Translations under genes and position numbers: made by a program
The notes under the pieces: generated by a model
The model's input: only the letters and a program-made list of their open reading frames with translations
The model's database searches: none
What the model was told of the DNA's origin: nothing
In this document: piece after piece, positions 13,411-22,055 of the stretch
Layout: every line of letters begins with the position of its first letter
Numbering within the stretch: the stretch's first letter is position 1
NCBI GenBank assembly: GCA_040385875.1
Contig: JAZKGO010000045.1
Location: 1 to 29,650 of the forward strand
DNA from: JANMZR01 sp040385875
GTDB taxonomy: Bacteria; Bacteroidota; Bacteroidia; Cytophagales; Spirosomataceae
DNA length: 29,650 nucleotides
Reading direction: 5' to 3'

Positions 13411-16392
13411 ATGAAAAATAAAAATATAACTATATGGCTTACGATAGTCATCTCAATACTTTGTATTTTCTTTTTGACTTACACTTGGAAAGCAAACAGC
13501 ATCAATGACGAAGCAACAAAATTTGGAACCGTTAATGGCAAACTAGTGCCCGCTAAACGCCAAGCTTATATCGATTCATTGTGGAAAGAAAATGTGTTTC
13601 TAGGCTCAACCACTGAGGAGGTTTTTAGACGCCAATTGCAAAAAGGACTTGACCTTCAAGGAGGGCTTCATGTTATATTGGAAGTGTCGCCAACGGAAGT
13701 AATTAAATCCTTGTCTGGAAATACTACCGATCCAAAGTTTCGTCAGGCATTGGCTAATGCACAAGCAGCACAGGCTACTTCAAATGTTAGCATCAACCAA
13801 TTGTTTTATAATGAGTATGCTAAACTAGGCGGGAAAAGCTTGGCTACCATATTTGCCAATAGCACCAATAGAGGCAAAATTAACTACCAATCATCGGACG
13901 CTGAGGTAAAAAGAATGATTGATACTGAAGTAGAGGAAGCAATTGACAGATCTTATAAAATTATTATGTCGAGAGTTGATAAGTTTGGAGTGGCCAATCC
14001 TGTAATACAAAGAATACCGGGCTCTGGCCGTATCCAAGTGGAGTTGCCAGGTATTGATAATCCAGAACGTGTAAAAAAATTATTGACTGGTGCGGCAAAA
14101 TTGGAGTTTTGTGAAGTATATGAAATTCAGACTTATTCTGCTGGATTGGATCAATTGGGAGCTTATTTGACTACTAAAGATTTAGAGGAGAAAATAGCAA
14201 GTAAAAAAGTGGGTACTGAGGCAAAAGCTGATACATCAAAAGGAGCGAATAGCTTGGAGTCAGCATTAGCAGGTAAAGGTAAATCTAGTGCTGATTCTGT
14301 GCAGGCCGATTCAACCTCTCAAGTAGGATTAGCCAAATTGTTTTTCCCAATCGGGAATGGCGATTTAGGAGTATATGTAAAAGATACTGCCAAAGTTAAT
14401 GAGCTTTTCAGAAGACCTGAAGTGAAAACAATGTTTCCTAATGATCTTTCTTTTGTCTATGATGTAAAAGCAAAAGCGGAAGCAAAAGGCAATAAAGATT
14501 TTGTGGAAATGTATGCTGTAAAAAGACTTCCAGGGGGTAGAGCCGCTTTGGATGGGGATGTAATGAGTGATGCTAGACAAGATTTTGATGATTTGCGTCA
14601 GGTTGAGGTAACCATGACGATGAATCCTGAAGGTGCCAGAAAATGGAAAAATATTACTGCGGCCAATATTGGTAAAAGAATCGCTATTTTGTTGGATAAT
14701 AACGTTTATTCGGCTCCAGTAGTAAATGGTGAAATACCAAACGGGCGATCAAATATTTCAGGGAATTTTACAGTTGAGGAAGGCCAAGATTTAGCCAATG
14801 TATTAAAAGCGGGTAAGTTGCCTGCTCCTACTAGAATTGTGGAAGAAGCCTATGTTGGTCCATCTTTGGGTAAGGAAGCCATCAATCAAGGGTATATGTC
14901 AATGCTATTAGGCTTGGGATTGGTGATATTATTTATGATTTTATATTATGGCAATCCTGGTTGGGTAGCAAACGTAGCTTTACTTTTCAACGTGTTCTTT
15001 ATCATTGGAGTTTTGGTGCAAATTACTGCTGTTCTTACCTTACCGGGTATTGCGGGTATTGTGCTTACTTTAGGGATGGCGGTCGATGCCAACGTATTGA
15101 TCAATGAACGGATTAAGGAGGAAATTAAAGCTGGTAAAGGATTATTGGATGCCATTAATCTAGGCTATGAAAAAGCGCTTTCAGCCATTATTGATGGAAA
15201 CGTCACTACTATTTTAATTGGAGTGATTCTTATCATATTTAGTTCGGGATCAGTAAAGGGCTTTGGGGTAACCCTTTGTATCGGTTTGATCACTTCGGTT
15301 TTCACCTCTGTTTTTATCTCCCATGTAATCATGGAATGGTTGGCCAAAAGGGTAATTGCCGCTGGTAACGAAAAGAAAATGACTTTTGAAACATTCATAT
15401 CGAAAGGTCTATTTGCCAATCTTAATTTTGATTATATTGGAAAGCGTAAATACTCTTATTGGATTTCTTGGACTTTGATTGCGCTGGGTTTCATTGCCAT
15501 TTTTGCAAAAGGAGGTTTCAATTTAGGAGTAGATTTTAAAGGTGGACGTAGCTATGTGGTACAATTTAATTCTCCAGTTGAATCAGCCAGTGTGAGAGAA
15601 GTGTTGTCGAGTAATTTCAAAAACAATTCGTTGGAAGTAAAAACATTTGATACTGACGATAAACTAAAAATTACCACTTCCTATTTAGTTGAAGACGAGT
15701 CTATTGAGGCTTCAACTGTAGTGAAAGATGCCCTTTCTGCTGGCTTGTCAAATTTTTCAGCGAAAGCGCCAAGAATCATTTCAGAATCTAAAGTAGGTGC
15801 TACTATTGCCGATGATATTTTACGAACTTCATTTGTATCAATTTTCTATTCATTAGTAGCAATTTTCCTTTACGTTTGGTTGCGTTTCCGCAAATGGCAA
15901 TATTCATTAGGTGGTGTAATAGCCTTGCTACATGATGCCTTAATTGTTTTAGGTATGGTAGGAATTTGTAGAGTATTTGGATGGGCACTTGAAGTAGATC
16001 AAGTATTTATTGCAGCGGTTTTGACAGTAATTGGTTATTCTATTAATGATACAGTGGTTGTTTTTGACCGTATTCGTGAGTATTTGGGACCAAACCCCGA
16101 CCTAAGCAATAGACCATTAATGATTGAAACTATCAATAGATCAATCAACCAAACGATGAGTCGTACAATAATGACTGCTACTACAGTGTTTTTGGTGGTA
16201 TCTGTACTATTAATTTTCGGTGGTGATGTATTGAGAGGTTTTTCATTCGCCATGTTTGTGGGTTGTTTGATCGGTACTTATTCTTCTATTTTTGTGGCGG
16301 CTCCGATTGTAGTTGATTTTATTAAAAAGAAAGATGTAGCTGTTGTAGCAGCTGTAGAGTCTTCCGCAACTAAATCAGGCAAAAAGAAATAG
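13411..16392 (+). CDS. secDF: Fused protein translocase subunit SecDF
   Basis: A 993-residue fusion of SecD (about 1-640) and SecF (about 665-985), the proton-driven subunits that pull proteins out of SecYEG at the periplasmic side. After an N-terminal anchor (residues 7-25) comes the large periplasmic P1/head region with LQKGLDLQGGLHVILE and RVDKFGVANPVIQRIPGSGRIQVELPG. The SecD membrane block holds GMAVDANVLINERIKEE near residue 550. The SecF half opens with the FNLGVDFKGGRSYVVQF signature and contains IGYSINDTVVVFDRIRE near residue 875. A low-complexity Ser/Ala/Asp insert lies near residues 270-300. The C-terminal end is Lys-rich. Fusion is usual in Bacteroidota. The upstream small ORF and hairpin suggest regulated expression; its partner YajC is encoded 8 kb away. 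Confidence 0.97.
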   Translation: MKNKNITIWLTIVISILCIFFLTYTWKANSINDEATKFGTVNGKLVPAKRQAYIDSLWKENVFLGSTTEEVFRRQLQKGLDLQGGLHVILEVSPTEVIKSLSGNTTDPKFRQALANAQAAQATSNVSINQLFYNEYAKLGGKSLATIFANSTNRGKINYQSSDAEVKRMIDTEVEEAIDRSYKIIMSRVDKFGVANPVIQRIPGSGRIQVELPGIDNPERVKKLLTGAAKLEFCEVYEIQTYSAGLDQLGAYLTTKDLEEKIASKKVGTEAKADTSKGANSLESALAGKGKSSADSVQADSTSQVGLAKLFFPIGNGDLGVYVKDTAKVNELFRRPEVKTMFPNDLSFVYDVKAKAEAKGNKDFVEMYAVKRLPGGRAALDGDVMSDARQDFDDLRQVEVTMTMNPEGARKWKNITAANIGKRIAILLDNNVYSAPVVNGEIPNGRSNISGNFTVEEGQDLANVLKAGKLPAPTRIVEEAYVGPSLGKEAINQGYMSMLLGLGLVILFMILYYGNPGWVANVALLFNVFFIIGVLVQITAVLTLPGIAGIVLTLGMAVDANVLINERIKEEIKAGKGLLDAINLGYEKALSAIIDGNVTTILIGVILIIFSSGSVKGFGVTLCIGLITSVFTSVFISHVIMEWLAKRVIAAGNEKKMTFETFISKGLFANLNFDYIGKRKYSYWISWTLIALGFIAIFAKGGFNLGVDFKGGRSYVVQFNSPVESASVREVLSSNFKNNSLEVKTFDTDDKLKITTSYLVEDESIEASTVVKDALSAGLSNFSAKAPRIISESKVGATIADDILRTSFVSIFYSLVAIFLYVWLRFRKWQYSLGGVIALLHDALIVLGMVGICRVFGWALEVDQVFIAAVLTVIGYSINDTVVVFDRIREYLGPNPDLSNRPLMIETINRSINQTMSRTIMTATTVFLVVSVLLIFGGDVLRGFSFAMFVGCLIGTYSSIFVAAPIVVDFIKKKDVAVVAAVESSATKSGKKK

Positions 16393-16726
16393 TAAGTTTA
16401 GGATTTGTTAATTTTTCGGATAATTTTTTTGTGAATAAAAAAGGTAATTGGGGGCTTTTGCATTTTTTGCGAAATGTCCCCAATTTATTTTACTTTTTAT
16501 GAATTTCTAAATATTAGGATAGCTGTATTTACTTTTTACTTTTTTGATTTGAATTGTTATTCCTAATTTGTTACGAAAAGTGCTTTTTTATTTGAAAATC
16601 AGTTTGTACTTTGTATTAAAATTTTGTTTTTAGTGGATATTCATATTAATCAATTGAATTTTTCGTAGAAAACCAAATAAAATTCTGTAAATCTTTCATT
16701 TATTTAACATTCTAAAACACTAATTT
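16393..16726. other. 334-bp intergenic region between secDF and the permease
   Basis: No ORF. It contains the secDF terminator and about 230 bp of AT-rich sequence that must hold the permease promoter. Near-matches to the -7 box lacking one base occur at 16564-16570 (TAATTTG) and 16607-16613 (TACTTTG); neither is convincing. Confidence 0.6.
16446..16490 (+). terminator. Intrinsic terminator of secDF
   Basis: AATTGGGG (16446-16453) pairs perfectly with CCCCAATT (16478-16485), and the interior TTTTGCA / TGCGAAA adds a second stem. A T-rich run (TATTTTACTTTTT) follows. It lies about 55 bases after the secDF stop. Confidence 0.85.
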
Positions 16727-18199
16727 ATGAGCAATAGTATTTGGCGGAAAAAGCCTATGAGCGCTTTTGAGTCCGACATAAAAAATAGCCAACTGAAACG
16801 GGTATTGGGCAAATGGAGCCTAACTGCCATTGGTATCGGTGGCATTATTGGAGGAGGGATATTTGTACTTACAGGTACAGCTGCTCACTACCATGCCGGG
16901 CCAGCATTAGCACTTTCGTTTATAGTAGCAGGGATTGGTTGTGTTTTTGCAGCGCTTTGCTATTCCGAGTTTGCCAGTATGATTCCCGTTGAGGGCTCAG
17001 CCTATGCTTATGCATACGGTACCATTGGTGAGCTTTTTGCCTGGATTATTGGCTGGGGATTGATACTCGAATATGCGATGGGTGCCATGACGGTGGCCGT
17101 GTCCTGGTCGGGGTATTTTAATAAGCTTTTGCACCTCTTTGGTATTGAAATACCCTATTGGCTGCGAAATGACCCTTTTACAGCCGCCAATTTTGCTAAA
17201 GACAATAATGTTGAGTCAGTAGGTTTTGCATTTAATTTGCCAGCATTTATCATTACCTGGGTGGTAACTTGGATTTTAGTAAAAGGGATTAAGGAGGCAG
17301 CCAATACCAACAATCTAATCGTAATTTTAAAAACTTCCGCAGTACTTTTTGTAATTATAGTAGGGGTATTTTTTATTAATTCGGATAACTGGGTGCCATT
17401 TATTCCAGAAGTAGAATTGGTTGAGCATGCCGGTGGCGAAATGAAAGAAGCGTATGGTATAAAGGGTATTTTCAGTGGAGCCGCCGCTATTTTCTTTGCT
17501 TATATAGGCTTCGATGTGGTTTCTACCTCAGCGGGGGAGGCGATCAATCCTAAAAAGGATGTACCATTTGCAATTATTGCTTCTCTTTTAATCTGTACTG
17601 TTCTTTATATTGCAGTAGCCATGGTGTTGACAGGCATGATTAATTATAAAGATATTACTGGGGATGCATTGAAGGCTCCTGTTGCTTATGCATTTGATAA
17701 AGTTGGTCAGCCTTGGGCAGTTTTCATTATTACAGCCGCCGCAACAGTTGGCCTAGTATCAGTAATGTTGGTGATGATGTTGGGCCAAACTCGTGTGTTT
17801 TTAGGAATGTCAAAGGATGGTTTACTACCAAAATTCTTTAAGGAAATTCATCCAAAATTTCAAACTCCTTGGAAAAGCACCTTATTGGTGGGTCTCCTAG
17901 TGTCAATAGTGGCCTCATTCACACCCATAGGTGTGTTAAGTGATATGACGAGCTTTGGAACATTGTTTGCCTTTGCGATGGTCTGCTTGGCAGTTTTATT
18001 GTTGCGTTTTCGTGAGCCTGAGAGAGATCGCCCTTTTAAAACCCCCATGTTAAATATTATAGCACCATTGGGAATATTTACCAACTTTGGCCTCATAATG
18101 TTGTTGGATGGCCTTGCTCAGAAATTAGCAGTAGGCTGGATGGTTGTAGGATTGGTAGTTTATTTTATATACAGTCGCAAGAAAAGCTTCTTAAATTAA
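16727..18199 (+). CDS. APC superfamily amino-acid permease (CAT/YfnA-like)
   Basis: A 490-residue inner-membrane transporter with about 12 hydrophobic segments. The first helix carries the APC substrate-binding signature GIGGIIGGGIFVLTG, followed by GPALALSFIVAGIGCVFAALCYSEFASMIPVEGSAYAYAY, which closely resembles cationic-amino-acid transporters and B. subtilis YfnA. FAYIGFDVVSTSAGEAINPKKDVPFAI (helix 6 to loop) and GQTRVFLGMSKDGLLP are also family hallmarks. It probably imports an amino acid by proton symport or exchange; the substrate is not predictable. It stands as a single gene with terminators on both sides (16446 and 18220). Confidence 0.94.
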   Translation: MSNSIWRKKPMSAFESDIKNSQLKRVLGKWSLTAIGIGGIIGGGIFVLTGTAAHYHAGPALALSFIVAGIGCVFAALCYSEFASMIPVEGSAYAYAYGTIGELFAWIIGWGLILEYAMGAMTVAVSWSGYFNKLLHLFGIEIPYWLRNDPFTAANFAKDNNVESVGFAFNLPAFIITWVVTWILVKGIKEAANTNNLIVILKTSAVLFVIIVGVFFINSDNWVPFIPEVELVEHAGGEMKEAYGIKGIFSGAAAIFFAYIGFDVVSTSAGEAINPKKDVPFAIIASLLICTVLYIAVAMVLTGMINYKDITGDALKAPVAYAFDKVGQPWAVFIITAAATVGLVSVMLVMMLGQTRVFLGMSKDGLLPKFFKEIHPKFQTPWKSTLLVGLLVSIVASFTPIGVLSDMTSFGTLFAFAMVCLAVLLLRFREPERDRPFKTPMLNIIAPLGIFTNFGLIMLLDGLAQKLAVGWMVVGLVVYFIYSRKKSFLN

Positions 18200-18219
18200 A
18201 ACTAGATTCAAATTATATT

Positions 18220-18256
18220 AAAATAGCTCCAAAAAATGATTTGGAGCTATTTTTTT
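18220..18256. terminator. Bidirectional terminator between the permease and GapN-like gene
   Basis: AAAATAGCTCCAAA (18220-18233) and TTTGGAGCTATTTT (18240-18253) form a 14-bp perfect stem with loop AAATGA and a T-tract on the plus side. On the minus strand the trailing TTTTAATAT is weaker. Confidence 0.92.
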
Positions 18257-18278
18257 GTCAAATATTTATTTCGGGATA

Positions 18279-19901
18279 TTACAAAATATATCTGGTTGAA
18301 AGAAAATTAGAATCATGGTTTTCAACAATTTGATTTACGATTGCCTTGTTTTCAATCGTATCTTTTGTGGCTACCACTGTTCTAATCGAAAATGACCGTA
18401 ATGCTGCTGTTACTGAAAGGGTCCCTTCTGCGGAGTCTTTACGGCCTGTGAATGGAAATGTATCTGGCCCTCTCTGGCATTGTGCGTTGATGTTTACACG
18501 AGAAACTTGGTTTACCGCCACATCCATCAATTCAGTAATTTGAGAAATTTCTCTTCCAAATATTGAAACCTGTTGTCCATGCGATGAATCAATCAAGTAG
18601 CTGATGGGTACCTCTATATTATTGAATGGGACAATTGGGACAACGGGCCCAAATTGCTCCTCATGCCAAATTTTCATTTGATTATTTACTGGATATAATA
18701 GCGCTGGGAATACCATTGATTTTACCGACAATCCACCATTTTTGTTCATTACATTCGCACCGTGGTTTTTAGCATCTTCAATTAATTCATGCAAATAAGC
18801 AGGTTTATTTGGCTCAGGTAATGGGGTAATATTGACCCCTTTTTCCCACATCATACCTAATTGGAGTTTCTCTATTTCTTCCACCATTCGCTCATTGAAT
18901 TTGTCCACAATATTTTCATGCACAAACATTATTTTTAATGCGGTACAACGTTGTCCATTAAATGACAATGAGCCTAACATACATTCCTTTACGGCCAATT
19001 CAACATCAGCACTTTCTGTTACAATGGCCGCATTTTTTGCATCTAATCCTAATATTGCCCTTAATCTATTTACTTTAGGGTGCATTTTTTTGAGTTTGTC
19101 GGCCACTTTTGAGGAACCAATCAAGGTCAATACATCTATTTTCCCAGATTGCATCAAACTAGGGATTACATCGTGGCCTCTACCGTAAATAGTATTCACT
19201 ACGCCTGCTGGAAATGAATCCTTGAATGCCTCTAAAAGTGGGTAATGTAATAAAGTACCATGTTTTGGTGGCTTAAAAAGAATTACGTTTCCCATAATCA
19301 ATGCGGGAATCAAAGTAGTAAAAGTTTCATTTAAAGGGTAATTAAATGGCCCCATACAAAGCACAACTCCCAATGGGGAGCGTCTGATTTGTCCTATGAT
19401 TCCTTCTTCAATTGCAAATTTTGATGAATCACGATCAATGTCTTTTAAGGCGGCGATAGTATCATAAATATATTGAACAGTACGATCAAATTCTTTTTGT
19501 GAATCAGCCAAGGATTTACCAATTTCCCACATCAATAATTTCACTACCTCACTCCGTTTGCCAATCATACGATTAGTAAACTTTTCAACACATTCTATCC
19601 TTTTTGCAACAGACATTGACGGCCACGCACCTTTCCCATTTCTATAGGCATTCACTGCCGCTTCGAGTATTTCCATTGCATCAGAAGCTTCAATGATTGG
19701 ATATGAGCCTATTCGTTTTTGTTCCAGACCATTTTCCGTTTGCAAATACACTGGCGACCAAACATCCTGCGTTTTGCCATTCCATTGATGCATTTTTCCA
19801 TTTGACAAATATTCTTTTTGCTCAATTGGCGAGGATAAGCTATATTCCTCAGGTACACTGGAAGCCTTTGGGAATAAACTAGTTAATGATTCTAAATCCA
19901 T
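18279..19901 (-). CDS. gapN: NADP-dependent glyceraldehyde-3-phosphate dehydrogenase-like aldehyde dehydrogenase
   Basis: A 540-residue ALDH-superfamily enzyme, closest by eye to non-phosphorylating GAPDH, which oxidises glyceraldehyde-3-phosphate to 3-phosphoglycerate with NADPH formation. Diagnostic parts are the cofactor/active-site PFNYPLNETFTTLIPALIMGNVILFKPP (residues 185-212), nucleophile C319 in FNGQRCTALK, GVNITPLPEPNKP (355-367), EEQFGPVVPIVPF (414-426), and the C-terminal QRGPDTFPFTGRKDS. The canonical general-base block LELGGK is LGLDAK here (284-289): Gly285 replaces the usual Glu and Asp287 is close by. This may be a subfamily variant rather than inactivation. About 40 extra residues precede the ALDH core. 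Symbol is by similarity only. Confidence 0.82.
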   Translation of the reverse strand: MDLESLTSLFPKASSVPEEYSLSSPIEQKEYLSNGKMHQWNGKTQDVWSPVYLQTENGLEQKRIGSYPIIEASDAMEILEAAVNAYRNGKGAWPSMSVAKRIECVEKFTNRMIGKRSEVVKLLMWEIGKSLADSQKEFDRTVQYIYDTIAALKDIDRDSSKFAIEEGIIGQIRRSPLGVVLCMGPFNYPLNETFTTLIPALIMGNVILFKPPKHGTLLHYPLLEAFKDSFPAGVVNTIYGRGHDVIPSLMQSGKIDVLTLIGSSKVADKLKKMHPKVNRLRAILGLDAKNAAIVTESADVELAVKECMLGSLSFNGQRCTALKIMFVHENIVDKFNERMVEEIEKLQLGMMWEKGVNITPLPEPNKPAYLHELIEDAKNHGANVMNKNGGLSVKSMVFPALLYPVNNQMKIWHEEQFGPVVPIVPFNNIEVPISYLIDSSHGQQVSIFGREISQITELMDVAVNQVSRVNINAQCQRGPDTFPFTGRKDSAEGTLSVTAALRSFSIRTVVATKDTIENKAIVNQIVENHDSNFLSTRYIL

Positions 19902-20063
19902 TTTAATTTGATTAATGTGTTGTTTTTATTGAATTAACAATACAAAATTTTGCAAATTTTATTTCATATATCAATTTGAAAATGATTTCTTTGAAAAATA
20001 ATAAATAATGTTCATTTTATTATGATGTTTTCTTTGAAAATTGCAATTTTCATTTTTCTTGAA

Positions 20064-20097
20064 TCAAAAAAGGCCACCTAGTTTCCTAAGTGGCCTT
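20064..20097 (-). terminator. Intrinsic terminator of the DUF1573 gene
   Basis: On the minus strand AAGGCCACTTAG, a GAAA tetraloop and CTAGGTGGCCTT (20070-20097) make a 12-bp stem with one G-U pair. It is followed by a run of T and lies 21 bases after the stop codon. It separates the DUF1573 gene from the GapN-like gene downstream. Confidence 0.93.
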
Positions 20098-20118
20098 CCC
20101 AAAAATATTTAGATTAAT

Positions 20119-20514
20119 TTATTGCGCTTTTGGTGCCGCAGCTTTTGGTAAAACTTCACCTTTGAAGCTAAGAGAGATAGATCCTACAGTTGCGTTACTA
20201 GTTACAGTAACATTTTTATTGAATGCACCAGGCTTACCTGAGCTATCAAATGAAGCCGTAACAGAACCTGTTTTGCCAGGAAGCACAGCTGTTTTAGTCC
20301 ATGATGGAGTAGTGCAACCACATGAAGGTTGTGCGTTTGAAATTACAATAGGAGCATCACCAGTATTAGTAAACTCATAAGTATAAACAGCCTTCTCGCC
20401 TTCTTTTACTTTTCCAAAGTCATGAGTAACTTTTTTGAATGTGATAACACCTTGTGCAGCAGCTGCGAATGAAAATGCTAAAATGGCGACGAATAATGAG
20501 ATTGTTTTTTTCAT
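20119..20514 (-). CDS. Exported DUF1573 domain protein
   Basis: 131 residues: signal peptide (residues 1-20, KKTISLFVAILAFSFAAAAQ), then one DUF1573 domain with HDFGKVKEGEKAVYTYEFTNTGDAPIVISNAQPSCGCTTPSW and a terminal Ala/Pro/Lys tail. It lacks a lipobox, so it is predicted to be a soluble periplasmic or secreted protein. It is clearly paralogous to the lipoprotein at 5264-5689, sharing EGEK..YEF.NTG.AP and SCGCT.PSW. The strong promoter box and strong terminator suggest a well-expressed single gene. The function of the family is unknown. Confidence 0.92.
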   Translation of the reverse strand: MKKTISLFVAILAFSFAAAAQGVITFKKVTHDFGKVKEGEKAVYTYEFTNTGDAPIVISNAQPSCGCTTPSWTKTAVLPGKTGSVTASFDSSGKPGAFNKNVTVTSNATVGSISLSFKGEVLPKAAAPKAQ

Positions 20515-20555
20515 TGTTAATTAGTTTTTGTGTTAATTTAAATATTATTTCGAAA

Positions 20556-20563
20556 CAAAAATA
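20556..20563 (-). promoter_or_regulatory. Predicted -7 promoter box for the exported DUF1573 gene
   Basis: TATTTTTG on the minus strand is a perfect TAnnTTTG, 41 bases before the start codon. A TTG lies 15 bases further upstream, shorter than the usual -33 spacing. Confidence 0.5.
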
Positions 20564-20646
20564 GATTCTTTTTCATTTCAATAAAAATGTTATTTAGTTT
20601 TTAACAAAACATTAACAATGTAATCAATTGTAATATACTTTAATTT

Positions 20647-21978
20647 ATGAAAACACTATTTCTCTACTTTTTTCTTTTTTCGATTCCAGTATTATCACAA
20701 AAGATACTCCCAGAAAGGGAAAGAGCAGCCGTAATTGATAATATCTTAGAAGACAGAATGGTTAATCTGTTGCCAGAACTCATGCAAAAAGCAAATATTG
20801 ATATGTGGGTGATTATTGGAAGAGAATATAACGAAGACCCTGTTATGAAAACGATGTTGCCAGCTGTTTGGCTTTCGGCACGTAGGCGTACCATACTTGT
20901 TTTTACCAAAAAGGAAGTGAATAACGAAGTGGAGCGCTTGGCAATTGCCCGGTACGATGTAGGTAATTTGCTGAAAGGAGAATGGGATATTAATGTGAAT
21001 CCAAATCAATGGGATGCAGTAATAAGAATCATAAAAGATCGAAATCCAAAGAAAATAGGTTTGAACTTTTCGAAGTATTATGCACATGCCGATGGACTTA
21101 CTTTTAGCGAACATCAAGAGTTTTTGGAAAAATTACCAGCCGAATACCACAATAAAATCGTATCAGCAGCAGATTTGGCAGTGAGTTGGCTTGAAACACG
21201 TACCAAAAGTGAGATGATTCTCTATCAGCAGATTTGTAGAATATCGCATGAAATTATTGCTGAGGCCTTTTCCGACCAAGTGATTCAGCCTGGCGTAACT
21301 ACTACCGATGACATTGTATGGTGGATGCGTCAAAGAGTCACAGATCTTGGGCTTGAAACTTGGTTTCATCCAACGGTGGATATTCAGCGAAATGATAATG
21401 GTAAAAACTTTGACCATCTAAAAACCTTCTCTAAGACCACAGAAAAGCAGGTTGTTATGCCCGGAGACTTGTTGCATTGTGATTTTGGAATCACTTATTT
21501 GCGACTCAATACGGACCAGCAACAGCATGCTTATATTTTGAAGCCTGGTGAGACCGAGGTTCCTGAATATTTGAAAAATGCCTTTCAAAAAGGCAACAGG
21601 TTTCAGGAATGCTTGACGGAAAACTTCAAAGAAGGTAAAACAGGTAATGAAATATTGGCTTCAGCTTTGGCTCAATCAAAAAAAGAAAACATTAATGGTA
21701 CAATTTATACTCACCCAATTGGTAATCATGGCCATGCGGCAGGGCCGACCATTGGCATGTGGGATAATCAGGGCAAAACCATTGGAAGCGGCGACTATCC
21801 TCTCAATCCCAACACTGCCTATTCGATAGAACTGAATGCAGCAGTTGAAATATCGGAATGGAAAAAAACGATAAGAATTATGTTGGAAGAAGACGGTTTT
21901 TTTGATGAAAAAGGAGTATTTAGATACATTGATGGTCGCCAAAAAGAAATTTTCATGATTCCCAGGAAAATTAATTGA
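20647..21978 (+). CDS. M24 family metallopeptidase (Xaa-Pro aminopeptidase-like), exported
   Basis: 443 residues with a signal peptide (1-17, FSIPVLSQ). An N-terminal creatinase-like domain (20-170) precedes the pita-bread catalytic domain (180-440). Candidate metal ligands are D279 (LLHCDFG), D290 (LNTDQQ), a His in THPIGNHGHAAG (H356 or H361), E395 (SIELNAAV) and E414/E415 (IMLEEDGFF), matching the D-D-H-E-E pattern of the family. The DFGITYLRLNTD segment differs from the usual D-x-G-x-x-x-x-G-Y-x-S-D but keeps both Asp. It probably removes N-terminal residues before Pro from peptides in the periplasm. Its short distance (74 bases) to the E1 gene allows co-transcription. Confidence 0.88.
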   Translation: MKTLFLYFFLFSIPVLSQKILPERERAAVIDNILEDRMVNLLPELMQKANIDMWVIIGREYNEDPVMKTMLPAVWLSARRRTILVFTKKEVNNEVERLAIARYDVGNLLKGEWDINVNPNQWDAVIRIIKDRNPKKIGLNFSKYYAHADGLTFSEHQEFLEKLPAEYHNKIVSAADLAVSWLETRTKSEMILYQQICRISHEIIAEAFSDQVIQPGVTTTDDIVWWMRQRVTDLGLETWFHPTVDIQRNDNGKNFDHLKTFSKTTEKQVVMPGDLLHCDFGITYLRLNTDQQQHAYILKPGETEVPEYLKNAFQKGNRFQECLTENFKEGKTGNEILASALAQSKKENINGTIYTHPIGNHGHAAGPTIGMWDNQGKTIGSGDYPLNPNTAYSIELNAAVEISEWKKTIRIMLEEDGFFDEKGVFRYIDGRQKEIFMIPRKIN

Positions 21979-22004
21979 TGCTCCTATTCTTCAATTTTGC
22001 AAAA

Positions 22005-22055
22005 CACTTCAAAAAGACTAAATTTGTATAGAAAATCACGATACCGTTTGAAGTG
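22005..22055 (+). promoter_or_regulatory. 9-bp inverted repeat that includes the E1 start codon
   Basis: CACTTCAAA (from 22005) is the exact reverse complement of TTTGAAGTG, whose last three bases are the GTG start codon at 22053. The roughly 33-base spacer is AT-rich. In RNA it would close a stem over the start; in DNA it could be an operator. Confidence 0.4.

Noticed and set aside
20746..21117. A 123-residue antisense ORF within the M24 peptidase gene
   Set aside because: It is fully inside a well-supported gene and has no recognisable features.
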